A DNA stretch of 42,597 nucleotides, taken from Myceligenerans pegani. Lineage in GTDB: Bacteria; Actinomycetota; Actinomycetes; Actinomycetales; Cellulomonadaceae. Shown piece by piece: positions 11,386 to 20,855 of the stretch. The position numbers and the translations under genes are program-made. The notes under the pieces are model-generated. The model worked only from the letters and a program-made list of their open reading frames with translations, was not told where the DNA came from and did no database searches. The DNA lies in assembly GCF_014892515.1 (NCBI RefSeq), contig NZ_JADBGR010000071.1, forward strand, positions 1 to 42,597, in the 5' to 3' direction. Each line of letters opens with the position of its first letter. Position 1 is the stretch's first letter.

Positions 11386-13196
11386 CGATCATCGACCAGG
11401 CGCGGACCGTCATCGTGCACGACGGGGCCGGTCCCCTGCCCGACGGCGTGCTGCGCCTGCTCGACGGCTGGTTGCCCGGCCGGCGCTGGTACCCGGTACC
11501 GGGCGACGGCGTGCGCCACGTGCCGTGGCTCACGGTGGAGCTGGCACTCCCGGCCGGGGCGCCGCCGGACGTGGACGCGGACGTCCCCGGGCTCGCCGCC
11601 GGCCACGCGACCGTCGTCGTGCCGCTGCTGCGCCTGGCCGGGCCGGGCCTGGCCGAGGACGAGGGCGCGATCGTGATCCAGGTGCCGCTCGTCCTCGTCC
11701 GGGAAGGGAGCGGCCGGTCGCCGGGCGGGGGGCCGGCGCCGATCGGCGTCGTCGACGGCCCTGACGGCCCGCTCACCGTGTACGACGGCGGTGCCCACCC
11801 CGCGGCCTGGCACGCCTACCTCGCGGCGGCCCTCCCCACGCACCTGCCGCTCCCCACGGAACGGTCACGTCCTCCCGGGACCGCCGCCGGGCGGTCGGTG
11901 GGTTCGTCCCGATCCGCCGACGACGCGGACCGGCCGATCGTCCGGCCGGAGGGCGGGTGGCTGGACGGGGCGCGGCCGCTCGGCGGGGAACAGTCCAACA
12001 CGTCCGTGCTGGTACCCGGGCTGCGGGCGGAGGTCCCGGGGTTCCCCGGGGAGCAGGCGGACGGTGTGATCCTGAAGATCCTGCGCACGGTCCCGCTGGG
12101 CCCGCACCCGGACGTCGTCATCCCGGAGGCGCTCACGCGGGCCGGCTGGGACGGCGTTCCCCGCTTCCTCGGCGCGGTCGAGCTTCCCGTGCCGCCCCCG
12201 GGGCCCGGGCCCGCCGCGGACTCGCTCGGCCCGGCCCCGCTCGGCCCCGACGTGCTCGACCCGGACGGACCCGGCCCCGACGTGCTCACCCCGGACGTGC
12301 TCGCCCCGGAACCGCCCGTGCCGGGCACGCGCAGCGCCGGCGCGCCCGGCACGGACCAGCCCGGCGCGGACCACCTGGGCGACCGGGAGGCCCACGCCCA
12401 TCTCGCCGTCGTCTCCGAGCTCATCGCCGAGGCCGACGACGGCTTCGAACTGGCCTGCGCCCACGCCCAGGAGGGCGTCGCGTTCGACGAGCGCGCGGCC
12501 GAACTGGGCGCCGTCGTCGCGCACCTGCACACCGCGCTGGCCGGCGCCCGCCCGACGGACGCCACGCTGGACGCGAGCGGGTTCATGGGTGTGCTCCGGC
12601 GCCGGGCGGCCGAGGCGATCGCGGACGTCCCGGGGCTCGCGCCGTACCGCGGGGGTGTCACCGCCTTCTACGACGAGGTGAGCGGGCATCTCGCCCGGGT
12701 CGCCGCCGAACACCCGGTGCCGCTCCAGGCCATCCACGGCGACCTGCACCTCGGTCAGGTCCTGCACGCCCGCTCCGGGTGGAAGGTCCTGGACTTCGAG
12801 GGCGAGCCGCAGCGGCCGGTCGCCGAACGTACCGCACCGGATCTCCCGCTGCGGGACGTCGCGGGCCTGCTGCGGTCGTTCGACTACGCGGCCGCCGTCG
12901 GCGAGGCGACCGACCCGGAGTGGTCGGCCCGGGCTCAGCTCTCGTTCCTGGAGGGCTACCGGCAGTCCCTCGGCGAACCCGAGGGCCGGGACGAGGTCGG
13001 GTCGTCGCGGGACCACGGCGGCGCCGTGCCGGGTGCGGTGGTGCCCGGCGGCGCGCTCGACGTCGCCACGGCCTCGCTCCTCCTTCGTGCGCTCACCCTC
13101 GACAAGGCGCTGTACGAGGCCGTGTACGAGGCGCGCCACCGTCCCGGCTGGCTGCACATCCCGCTGAACGCGGTCGCCCGCGTCCTGGACCGCTGA
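11382..13196 (+). CDS. pep2: Maltokinase (Pep2/Mak)
   Basis: Phosphorylates maltose with ATP to maltose-1-phosphate, the GlgE donor. The 604-residue protein begins at the GTG overlapping the treS stop (GTGTGA). The cap motif [13 protein letters not shown] near residue 26 is the Pep2 N-terminal signature. The kinase lobe has [10 protein letters not shown] (Asp454, catalytic loop) and LDFEGEP (Asp471, metal binding). It is well over 100 residues longer than the mycobacterial enzyme. Much of the excess is low-complexity sequence between the two lobes, including a Pro/Asp/Gly stretch with repeated PDVL units encoded near 12190-12360. The upstream open frame from 9528 is a shadow of treS. It ends 30 bp from the convergent ngcG stop. 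Confidence 0.93.
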
Positions 13197-13226
13197 CGCC
13201 GGCCTCGTGGTCGTCCGGCTCCGAGG

Positions 13227-14147
13227 TCAGCGGAACGTGCCCTGCGCCACCGAGCCCTGGAGCCGGCGCTGGAAGAACACGTACACCACGAGGACGGGGA
13301 TGACGGTCATGACCACGCCCGCGTACAGCGCGCCGAAGTCCACCGCGTATCCCGCCTGCGAGGCGAACTGCGCCATGCCCTGCGTCAGCACGTAGTTGTC
13401 GGTCTCGGTGTTCAGCGCCACGGGGAGCAGGAACTGGTTCCACAGACCGAGGAAGTTGAAGATCGCCACGGACGCCATGCCCGGCCGTGCCATGGGCAGC
13501 ATGATCTGGAAGAACGTGCGCCACTCCCCCGCGCCGTCGACCTGCGCCGCCTCCGACACCTCGTGCGGCAGGCTCCGGAAGAACGAGTACAGGAAGAACA
13601 CGGTGAACGGGAACGCGAAGGCCACGTACGTGACGATCAGCCCCGGCAGGGTGTTGAGCAGGCCCGCGTTCCGCAGCACGAAGAACAGCGGCACGATGGC
13701 GAGGAACACCGGGAAGGTGAGGCCCGCGAGCATGAGGTTGTAGATCACCTTGTTGCCCGGGAACCTGAAGCGGGCCAGGACGTACGCCGTCAGCGCGCCG
13801 AGCAGCATGACGAGGAACAGCGCGCACCCGACCACGACGATCGTGTTGAGGAAGTACCGGCCGATGCCCGCGTCGGTCCACGCGTTGACGTAGTTGTCCA
13901 GGCTCGGGTCCGCCGGCAACGAGAAGGGCGAGGCCAGGATCTCGCTCGTCGTCTTGAACGACGACACGAAGACCCACAGGAACGGCACGACGACCAGCAC
14001 CGCGCCGAACATCAGCAGCACGTGGCTCGTGGTGGCCGCCGTGCGGTCGCCCGCCGTGCCCGACGCCGTCCGCCGCGGCGTGCCCGACGGCGGACCGCCG
14101 AGATCTCCGCGCGCCGGGTTGCCGGTCTGCTCCGCCACGACGCTCAC
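13227..14147 (-). CDS. ngcG: Sugar ABC transporter permease, NgcG/MalG type
   Basis: One of two inner-membrane permeases of a CUT1-family importer. The 306-residue protein has a Pro/Thr-rich cytoplasmic start and six predicted hydrophobic helices from about residue 43. The EAA loop that docks the ATPase reads EAAQVDGAGEWRTFFQIMLPMARPG. Assignment to NgcG follows from its neighbours: the gene two places upstream encodes a clear NgcE-like binding protein and the gene between is NgcF-like. The start is the GTG at 14147 with GAGGAGGAGTCCT in front. An 85-nt gap separates it from ngcF. By family the substrate would be GlcNAc or diacetylchitobiose; other amino- or mannose-containing sugars are possible here. 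No ATPase gene is linked. Confidence 0.8.
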   Translation of the reverse strand: MSVVAEQTGNPARGDLGGPPSGTPRRTASGTAGDRTAATTSHVLLMFGAVLVVVPFLWVFVSSFKTTSEILASPFSLPADPSLDNYVNAWTDAGIGRYFLNTIVVVGCALFLVMLLGALTAYVLARFRFPGNKVIYNLMLAGLTFPVFLAIVPLFFVLRNAGLLNTLPGLIVTYVAFAFPFTVFFLYSFFRSLPHEVSEAAQVDGAGEWRTFFQIMLPMARPGMASVAIFNFLGLWNQFLLPVALNTETDNYVLTQGMAQFASQAGYAVDFGALYAGVVMTVIPVLVVYVFFQRRLQGSVAQGTFR

Positions 14148-14232
14148 AGGACTCCTCCTCGTGCTCCGCCGCGGCCACGCGCCTCGTTCCTCGGCCCGTA
14201 CCCTCCGCGACGCCCTTCGCCGGCTCCGGTGC

Positions 14233-15270
14233 TCATGCGTGCCCCCTCACGTCGTCGCGCCCGCCGGTGATCCGGTCCACGAGGAACACCGCGCCGGCGA
14301 ACAGCAGCGTCACCAGCGCGAGCACGACTCCCATCGCGGTCGCGTAGCCGAACTGCCCCTTGCTGAACGCCGTCTGGTACAGGTCCTGGCTGATGACGAA
14401 CGTCGAGTAGCCGGGCCCGCCCCCGGGGTTCATCGCCTGCATGTAGACGAACGAGTCGATCGCGGCGATGCCCAGGTAGATCCACGCCGTGCGCACGTTG
14501 TCGCGGATGAGGGGCACGGTGATGGAGATCGCCGTGCGGAACCGGCCGGCGCCGTCGAGCCGCGCGGCCTCGTAGATCTCGCCCGGCACCCCCTTGATGG
14601 CGGCCACGAACAGCACGGTGTAGAAGCCGACGAAGCTCCAGATGATCACGAACATCGACGCCCCCATGGCGGTCCGAGAGTCGCCGAGCCAGGGGAAGTC
14701 GGTCATGCCGTCCAGCCCGATGCCGGTCAGGACGCCGTTCAGGAGGCCCCGCGAGGGGTCGTAGACCTGCGCCCACACGAGGCCGATGACGATCGCGGGC
14801 ACGCAGTACGGGAAGAACGAGATGACGCGGTAGAAGCCCGCGCCCCGCACGCCGCGCACGCCGCCCGTCGTGGAGCCGCCGACGGTGACCATGGTCGCCA
14901 CGCCGATCGCGAGCACGATCGTCACCGTCGGAACGATGACGGCCAGCAGGGCGCTGTTCAGCGCGGCGCGCATGAACTTGTCGTCGCCGAGCAGGCGGGC
15001 GAAGTTGTCGAGCCCGACGAACGCCATGTCGGCGGTGAACCCGCTCCAGTCCGTCATCGAGAAGTACAGGGCCTGCGCGAACGGCGAGATCACGAAGATC
15101 ACGTACACCGTGAGCGGCAGGAGCAGGGCGACCGCGAAGAAGCTCGCCCTGTCGAAGGAGATCCGGCGGCGGCGCCGTCGGCGGCCCGGCCCGGGGGCGT
15201 TCCCGGGCCGGGGCGTCGCGACCGGCGGCACGACGCCGCCGGGGGCCGCCGGGTGTGACGTGCCGGACAC
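14233..15270 (-). CDS. ngcF: Sugar ABC transporter permease, NgcF/MalF type
   Basis: The second permease of the NgcEFG-type importer, 345 residues. A proline- and arginine-rich cytoplasmic tail (PGRRRRRRR, near residues 29-36) precedes six hydrophobic helices. The long loop with 'FTDWSGF'-like sequence after helix 1 (YFSMTDWSGFTADMAFVGLDNF), the stretch AGFYRVISFFPYCVPAIVIGLVW and the EAA loop YEAARLDGAGRFRTAISITVPLI all resemble the Streptomyces NgcF family. It begins at a GTG (15270) only 3 bp after the ngcE stop, with GAGGTCAG inside the ngcE end serving as ribosome site, so it is probably coupled to ngcE. Confidence 0.8.
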   Translation of the reverse strand: MSGTSHPAAPGGVVPPVATPRPGNAPGPGRRRRRRRISFDRASFFAVALLLPLTVYVIFVISPFAQALYFSMTDWSGFTADMAFVGLDNFARLLGDDKFMRAALNSALLAVIVPTVTIVLAIGVATMVTVGGSTTGGVRGVRGAGFYRVISFFPYCVPAIVIGLVWAQVYDPSRGLLNGVLTGIGLDGMTDFPWLGDSRTAMGASMFVIIWSFVGFYTVLFVAAIKGVPGEIYEAARLDGAGRFRTAISITVPLIRDNVRTAWIYLGIAAIDSFVYMQAMNPGGGPGYSTFVISQDLYQTAFSKGQFGYATAMGVVLALVTLLFAGAVFLVDRITGGRDDVRGHA

Positions 15271-15273
15271 GGT

Positions 15274-16710
15274 TCAGCTGACCTCGATCTTCTCGACCGA
15301 GTCGTCCGCGGCGATGTCGTCGCTGATCTTCTGCAGGCCGTCGGTGATGCCCTTGACGTCCATGTCGCCGGACAGGAACGCGTTCCAGACGACGAGCTGG
15401 TCGGCGTTCATGCCGTAGTAGTCGACGAACTGGTAGTTGAAGATGTTCTCGCCCGCGGCGTCGAGCATGCTGGTCTGGGAGACGAGCGCCGTGGACCCGA
15501 AGCCGTCCTCGGGCACGATCCCGCGGACGATCGTGGGTGCGAGGCGCGTCTCGGAGAAGTTGGTCGCGGCCTCGGCCGAGAGCATGGCGCGCAGGATCTC
15601 CTTGCCACCGGCCGGGTTGGCGGCCTCGCTCGGCACGATGAACGGCTCGCCGGCTCCGGCGCGGATCGCCTCGTACGGGAGCGTGGGGCTGTCGGACACG
15701 GTCGGCGTCGGGAAGCCGGTCATCTGGAAGTCGTTCGCGGTGGCGTCCTTCATCTCGTTCTCGATCCAGCCGCCCGACGGGTACAGCAGGGCGTCCTGAT
15801 CGTTGCTCCACCGCGCCTGCGCGGCGGTGAACTGGGTGCCGGCGCCGCCGGGAACGAAGTAGCCCTTCTGCACGATCTCGTGCAGGGCCTCCAGCACGCC
15901 CTGCATCGCGTCGTGCGACCAGGCGTTGGGCTCCAGGTTCTCCAGGGCGAGCCGGACCTCGTCGCCGCCCTCCTTGATGGCGGAGTCGAGCGCCATCGTC
16001 TGGTAGTACGTGGCGGCCTCCTTGCCCCAGACGAAGAGCTTCTTGCCGGCCCGCTCCGCCTCCGCGCCGAGGTCGATCGCCTCCTGCCAGGTGGCGGGCG
16101 CCGTCCAGCCGTTCTGGTCGAAGAGGGAGGCCGAGTACCACACGGCGTACACGGTCATCACGTAGTTCAGGGCGACGAACCGGCCGTTGTAGGTGCCGGG
16201 ATCCTTGACCGAGGGGTACAGCGTGTCGGCGATCGTGGTGCCCTCGTAGTTGGGCGCCTCGAAGACGTCGTCGAGCTCCTCGAGCTGGTCCGCGATCGTG
16301 TTGAAGCCGATCGAGCCGGCGCCGGAGTTGTCGACGAGGTCCGGCGGGTTGCCGCCGACGAAGCGGGGCTGCAGTTCCTGGGCGATCTGCGTGGACGGCG
16401 AGACCTCGAAGGTCACGTCGGGGAACTGGCCGTTCGCCTGCTCGGCCGCGAACTCGACGTAGTCGAAGCCGTAACCGCCGTTGAAGATGACGGCCTCGAC
16501 GTCGGAGTCCTCGACCAGGCCGAACGGATTGTCGGCGGTCATCTCGCCGGCCGCGGTCTCCTCGCCGCCGCCACCGCTCGGGACCGCGCAGCTCGCGAGC
16601 GACCCGCCGAGTGGCGCCAGCAGGGCGGTGGCGACGGCGCCGCGCACGAAGGTCCGGCGATCCAACGCCGCCTGCGCCAGCCGACCTTCGGTGAACTTGT
16701 TCGTGGACAT
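15274..16710 (-). CDS. ngcE: N-acetylglucosamine/chitobiose-type ABC substrate-binding lipoprotein (NgcE family)
   Basis: The extracytoplasmic sugar receptor of the importer, 478 residues. The N-terminus holds a twin-arginine signal (DRRTFVRGAVA) ending in a lipobox (SLASC), so it is probably exported folded by Tat and then lipid-anchored. Family marks shared with Streptomyces NgcE include NPFGLVEDSDVEAVIFNGG, LQPRFVGGNPPDLVDNSGA and FVALNYVMTVYAVWYS. The ATG at 16710 has GAGGAGAC in front. The specific ligand (GlcNAc, chitobiose or an N-glycan fragment) cannot be read from sequence. The beta-mannosidase gene immediately upstream makes Man-GlcNAc-type sugars worth considering. Confidence 0.82.
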   Translation of the reverse strand: MSTNKFTEGRLAQAALDRRTFVRGAVATALLAPLGGSLASCAVPSGGGGEETAAGEMTADNPFGLVEDSDVEAVIFNGGYGFDYVEFAAEQANGQFPDVTFEVSPSTQIAQELQPRFVGGNPPDLVDNSGAGSIGFNTIADQLEELDDVFEAPNYEGTTIADTLYPSVKDPGTYNGRFVALNYVMTVYAVWYSASLFDQNGWTAPATWQEAIDLGAEAERAGKKLFVWGKEAATYYQTMALDSAIKEGGDEVRLALENLEPNAWSHDAMQGVLEALHEIVQKGYFVPGGAGTQFTAAQARWSNDQDALLYPSGGWIENEMKDATANDFQMTGFPTPTVSDSPTLPYEAIRAGAGEPFIVPSEAANPAGGKEILRAMLSAEAATNFSETRLAPTIVRGIVPEDGFGSTALVSQTSMLDAAGENIFNYQFVDYYGMNADQLVVWNAFLSGDMDVKGITDGLQKISDDIAADDSVEKIEVS

Positions 16711-16792
16711 GCAAGTCTCCTCTTGTCGATCCCCGGTCGCACGGCTCTGTGCAAGGTGCGCGTGACGGCCGTGTCACCCCGGCAGAACGAAT

Positions 16793-16821
16793 ATGTTAGC
16801 CGTCCTACCACTTAGGGTGAA
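16793..16821 (-). promoter_or_regulatory. Predicted promoter of ngcEFG
   Basis: On the minus strand, TTCACC (16816-16821) and TAACAT (16793-16798) are separated by 17 bp. They lie in an unusually AT-rich stretch of the 219-bp gap between the mannosidase stop and ngcE. The predicted transcript start is about 75 nt upstream of the ngcE ATG. An independent promoter here would allow ngcEFG to be expressed apart from the mannosidase operon. A short CCGCCG/CGGCGG hairpin at 16902-16917, just after the mannosidase stop, could terminate the upstream transcript. Confidence 0.45.
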
Positions 16822-16929
16822 CCTAGTCACAGAGCGCACGGAATAGCAAGCGTGTCACCGTCACGTCTCGGTAACGCACAGTTCAGGAACCGTCGGCGAC
16901 CCCGCCGGCCGCGGCGGTGCCCGGACAGG

Positions 16930-19878
16930 TTACGGAGCGCCGACCAGCTGGTTGAGGGAGCGCAGGACACGGGGAGCCGTCAGGACGGCGGCGTCCGGCA
17001 GGGCAGCAGCCGCGCCACCCGCGTCCGGCAGAGCAGTCACCTCCGCCGAGCCGAGGCCGTCCGCCTCCGCCGAGCCGCCCACGCCCGCGAGGGCAGCCGC
17101 GCCGCTCGCCCCCACCCGCACGCCGAACGTCGTCGTCTCCCCCGGCAGCAGCGTGATCAGCGCCCGGTCCGCCACCGCGCCGGGATGCGCCTTGTCCGCG
17201 AGCAGCGTCAGGTCGCGTACGAGGTTCCGCGCGGTGACCCGGACCACGACACGCCCCTCGCCGGCCGGCTCGACCCGCGCGTCCAGGTCCGGCGGCGCGA
17301 GTGCCGAGTCGCGCGGCTCCGCGAAGAACCAGGTGCCCCGCACCCCGTCGACGCTCGCGACGATCAGCTCGCTCCCGGCGTCCCCCGGCGTCGCGACGTC
17401 AGCCGGGATGGGCACGGTCACCGCGCCGCGCGGCGCCGCGGCGAACGACGACTTCGCCGCGGCGAGCTCGGTGCCGTCGTAGGCCAGGCGCCGCACCACC
17501 AGGCCGCCGTCCCACGGCTCGTCCCGGTCGTTGACGACGACGGCGGCCAGGCCGGCGCGCGCGCCCGCGGGCCCGTGGTGGCCGGCGGGCACGGTCGCCG
17601 CGCCCGCACCGCCGTTGCCCACGTCCGCACCGCCCACATCCAAACCGCCCACATCCGCACCGCGGCCGCCCCCGTCCGCGACGTCGCCCGCGCCCGCCGG
17701 CCGCGGCTGCACCGTCACCAGCCGGTCGGCGTGCGCGTGCGCCAGCGCGTACAGCAGGGGCTTGGGCCGCTCGTCGCCGTCGACCGCCGCCCACGACGTC
17801 ACCGGCCAGCAGTCGTTCAGCTGCCACACCACGGACCCCGTGCAGCGCGGGGCCCAGGATCGCAGGTGCTCGACCGCGGTCCGCACGGCGGTCGCCTGGT
17901 TCCACTGCATCGCCCAGTGCCAGTCCTCCATGTCGTCGGGCAGCGGGACGTGCGGCACGAGGCCGGCCGTGAGCTTCTTGTTGCCCTCCATCGCCTTCTG
18001 GTGCACCTGCATGCCCGGGGACTCGGGCGTCAGCGGGGTGTCGCCGACCGAGCGCCGCAGCGTGGTCCAGGTGGGCGGGGCCTGCCAGCCGAACTCGGCC
18101 ATGAACCGCGGCACCGTGTCGCGGTAGTGGGGCCAGTCGAGCTGGTTCCACAGCTCCCACGAGTGCATGGAGCCGTGCTCCGGGTCGTTCGGATGGCGGT
18201 CCAGGCTTCCCGACCACGGGCTCGACGGCGTGTACGGCCGCGTCCCGTCCAGTTCCCCGACGACGCGCGGCAGCAGGTCCGTGTAGTACCCGAGGCCCCA
18301 TGTCCTGCCGTCGAGGCGCAGCTTCCAGCCCCAGTCGTGGTAGCCCCAGATGTTCTCGTTGCTGCCGTTCCACAGGGCGAGGCTCGGGTGCGGCGCGAGG
18401 CGGGTGACGGCGTCGCGTGCCTCCGCCTCCACCTCGCCGCGCAGCGGTTCCTCCTCGCTGTAGGCGGCGCAGGCGAACGCGAAGTCCTGCCACACCAGGA
18501 GGCCGCGCTCGTCGCACTCGGCGTAGAAGTCGTCCGACTCGTAGAGCCCGCCGCCCCACACCCGCAGGAGGTTGAGGTTCGCGAACTCGGCCTGGTCGAG
18601 CCGCCGCGCGTACCGCGCGCGGTCGACGCGGTGGAAGAAGACGTCGTCCGGGATCCAGTTGGCGCCCTTGACCCAGACCGGGCGGCCGTTGACGACGATC
18701 GTGAACGGCGTGCCGTCGTCGTCCGGCGTCATGTCCAGCGCGACGGTCCGGAACCCGGTACGGCCGCGCCACCGGTCGAGCGGACGGGCGGCGTCCGGCT
18801 CCGTGCCGGCACCCTCGACGATGCCCGACGACGCGTCGCTGACCGGCGGGATGTCGCCACCCGACGTGTCCGACGGCGGTCGTGCCGCGGTGAGCGTCAC
18901 CTCGACGTCGTACAGGGGCTGGTCGCCGTATCCGCGCGGCCACCACAGGGCGACGTCGTCCGGTCGCAGGTGGACGACGGCGGACGTCTGGCCGGGCTCG
19001 ATCGCCACGGTGCCCGAGCCGCCCGGCAGGGCGCCGCCGCCCGGACCGCGCACGACCACGGACGCCTCGAGGCCCGGCGCCGGGGCGGTGGCCTGCTCGA
19101 TGTCCACGTGCTCGATGTCCAGGTGCACGTCGAGCACGCCGGCCGGCGCCGGGCCCGACAGGTCCGCGGTGGCGAGCGGCCGCACGGCCGCGAGCCGCGC
19201 CACGGACCAGGACTCCAGGCGCACCGGCCGCCAGATGCCGGCCGTGGCCGCGTCGATCCCCCAGTCCCAGCCGAAGTTGCAGGCCGCCTTGCGGATCGCG
19301 TTGAACGGGTGGTGGTTCACCTGCGGGCGCTGCCCCAGCGCGAGGCTCTGCGCGTCGGCGTACCGCACCGGCGAGTCGAAGCGGACGACCAGTTCGTTGT
19401 CGCCGTCGCGCAGCACGTCCGTGACGTCGAACCGGTAGGTACGGTGCTGGTTCGCGGTGCGGCCGACCTCGGTCCCGTTCAGGGTGATCACCGAGACCGT
19501 GTCGAGGCCCTCGAGGACCAGGTCGTGCCGGTCGGCGGGAGCGCCGCCGTCGGGCCGCCACGGGAACACCGTGCGGTACTCCCAGTCGCACCGGCCGATC
19601 CACGCGAGGAGACGCTCGTTGTCGTCCACGTAGGGATCGGGCACGAGCCCCGCGGCCATGAGGTCGGTGTGCACCGTGCCGGGAACGGCCGCGGGCACGC
19701 CCCGGCCGTCGGGAGCGAGCGCCCCCGCGAGAAGCTCCGCCGGGGCGGGCCCGCCGGCGTAGCGCAGGGTCCAGCCGTCGTGCAGGTCGCGGACGCGGCG
19801 GGCGATGCGCCCGCCGCGTGAGACACCCGCCGGCGTGGCGCCGGCCGGCTCGTTGCTGTCGGTGGAGGTCTGTGTCAC
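16930..19878 (-). CDS. GH2 beta-mannosidase, cytoplasmic
   Basis: Hydrolyses terminal beta-D-mannosyl residues (GH2). The 982-residue protein lacks a signal peptide. It starts with the GH2 sugar-binding domain (WTLRYAGG...VPGTVHTDLMAAG), has the DWEYRTVF motif, and carries WVKGANWIPDD and LLRVWGGGLYESDDFYAECDERG, which are β-mannosidase rather than β-galactosidase marks. The acid/base is Glu508 (NGSNENIWG) and the nucleophile Glu595 (MAEFGWQAP). The GTG at 19878 overlaps the stop of the upstream permease (GTGA) with GGAGCC ahead, so it is translated with the importer and presumably cleaves what that importer brings in. A Gly/Asp-rich repetitive insertion is encoded near 17590-17700. It is longer than typical bacterial homologues, which are about 820-860 residues. 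Confidence 0.92.
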   Translation of the reverse strand: MTQTSTDSNEPAGATPAGVSRGGRIARRVRDLHDGWTLRYAGGPAPAELLAGALAPDGRGVPAAVPGTVHTDLMAAGLVPDPYVDDNERLLAWIGRCDWEYRTVFPWRPDGGAPADRHDLVLEGLDTVSVITLNGTEVGRTANQHRTYRFDVTDVLRDGDNELVVRFDSPVRYADAQSLALGQRPQVNHHPFNAIRKAACNFGWDWGIDAATAGIWRPVRLESWSVARLAAVRPLATADLSGPAPAGVLDVHLDIEHVDIEQATAPAPGLEASVVVRGPGGGALPGGSGTVAIEPGQTSAVVHLRPDDVALWWPRGYGDQPLYDVEVTLTAARPPSDTSGGDIPPVSDASSGIVEGAGTEPDAARPLDRWRGRTGFRTVALDMTPDDDGTPFTIVVNGRPVWVKGANWIPDDVFFHRVDRARYARRLDQAEFANLNLLRVWGGGLYESDDFYAECDERGLLVWQDFAFACAAYSEEEPLRGEVEAEARDAVTRLAPHPSLALWNGSNENIWGYHDWGWKLRLDGRTWGLGYYTDLLPRVVGELDGTRPYTPSSPWSGSLDRHPNDPEHGSMHSWELWNQLDWPHYRDTVPRFMAEFGWQAPPTWTTLRRSVGDTPLTPESPGMQVHQKAMEGNKKLTAGLVPHVPLPDDMEDWHWAMQWNQATAVRTAVEHLRSWAPRCTGSVVWQLNDCWPVTSWAAVDGDERPKPLLYALAHAHADRLVTVQPRPAGAGDVADGGGRGADVGGLDVGGADVGNGGAGAATVPAGHHGPAGARAGLAAVVVNDRDEPWDGGLVVRRLAYDGTELAAAKSSFAAAPRGAVTVPIPADVATPGDAGSELIVASVDGVRGTWFFAEPRDSALAPPDLDARVEPAGEGRVVVRVTARNLVRDLTLLADKAHPGAVADRALITLLPGETTTFGVRVGASGAAALAGVGGSAEADGLGSAEVTALPDAGGAAAALPDAAVLTAPRVLRSLNQLVGAP

Positions 19879-20855
19879 TTGGTGGCTCCGGAGGTCAGGC
19901 CGCTGTAGATCTGTCGCTGCAGCAGGAGGAACGCGATGAGGGTCGGGACGATCACCAGCACCGCACCGGCGGAGATGATCTCCCACTGCGCGCCGAACGG
20001 GCCCATGAAGCGGAACAGCGACGTGGAGACCACGCCGAGGTCCCGCGAGGGCATGTAGAGGAAGGGGATGTAGTACTCGTTGTAGATCGCGATGCCCTTG
20101 ATGATCACGACGGTCGCGATCGCCGGGCGCAGCAGCGGGAACACGATGCGCGCGTAGATGGTCAGCCGGTTGGCGCCGTCGAGCATCGCCGCCTCGTCGA
20201 GGGAGCGCGGGATGGACCGCATGAACTGCAGGAAGATGTAGATCGACACGATGTCGGTCCCCATGAACAGGATGATGGCCGCCCAGCGAGTGTTGAACAG
20301 GCCGAGCCCGTTCACCACCTGGAACGTGGCCACCTGGGTGGTGACCGCCGGTACGAGCGTGGCGAGCAGGAAGGCACCCAGCACGAGGCGGCGGCCGCGG
20401 AAGTCGAACCGGTCGACGGCGTACGCGGTCATCGTCCCGATGAGGATGGTGCCCACGAGGGACACCGCGAGGATGATGGTGGTGTTGGCGAACCCCTGCA
20501 GCATCCCGCCACGGGTGAACGCGACGACGAAGTTCTCGAGGTTGAGCCAGTCGCCGGGCGGGGCCAGCGGGTCCGACGTCGCGAACTCCTCCCGGGTCTT
20601 GAACGCCGCCATGAACACGGTGATCAGCGGGATCACCGCGCAGGCGACGGCGATCAGGAGACTCGTGTACTTGAGCGCGATGCCGAGCGGTGTGGTCAGG
20701 GGGCGCAGGGCGCGCCAGGCGTTCCGGACGCGCCGGCGCGCGGCCTCGACGCGTCCGGGTTCGGGCAACGGCCCGGTCACCGCCAGGAGCGGCGACACGT
20801 ACCGGATCGCTTCCCGGTCCGTCGCTTCGGGCCGTGTCGTGTCAGGCCGGGTCAC
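19875..20855 (-). CDS. Sugar ABC transporter permease, MalG type (mannosidase operon)
   Basis: A 326-residue CUT1 permease with a cytoplasmic tail of about 65 residues, six hydrophobic helices and the EAA loop DEAAMLDGANRLTIYARIVFPLLRPA. The start is the GTG at 20855, overlapping the stop of the preceding permease (GTGA), with GAGAAGG upstream. Its own stop overlaps the start of the beta-mannosidase. Order in the operon is binding protein, MalF-like permease, this gene, mannosidase. The substrate is inferred from the coupled enzyme to be a beta-mannoside such as mannobiose. The long in-frame extension toward 21236 overlaps the neighbouring permease and is not coding. Confidence 0.88.
   Translation of the reverse strand: MTRPDTTRPEATDREAIRYVSPLLAVTGPLPEPGRVEAARRRVRNAWRALRPLTTPLGIALKYTSLLIAVACAVIPLITVFMAAFKTREEFATSDPLAPPGDWLNLENFVVAFTRGGMLQGFANTTIILAVSLVGTILIGTMTAYAVDRFDFRGRRLVLGAFLLATLVPAVTTQVATFQVVNGLGLFNTRWAAIILFMGTDIVSIYIFLQFMRSIPRSLDEAAMLDGANRLTIYARIVFPLLRPAIATVVIIKGIAIYNEYYIPFLYMPSRDLGVVSTSLFRFMGPFGAQWEIISAGAVLVIVPTLIAFLLLQRQIYSGLTSGATK

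Noticed and set aside
16799-16826. DasR-type (GlcNAc) operator at the ngcE promoter
   Set aside because: Only a half-site resemblance (AAGTGGTAGG); the second half of the dyad does not match, so it is not called.
16852-19821. 989-codon plus-strand frame over the beta-mannosidase
   Set aside because: Antisense shadow without motifs; the minus frame has both GH2 catalytic glutamates in context.
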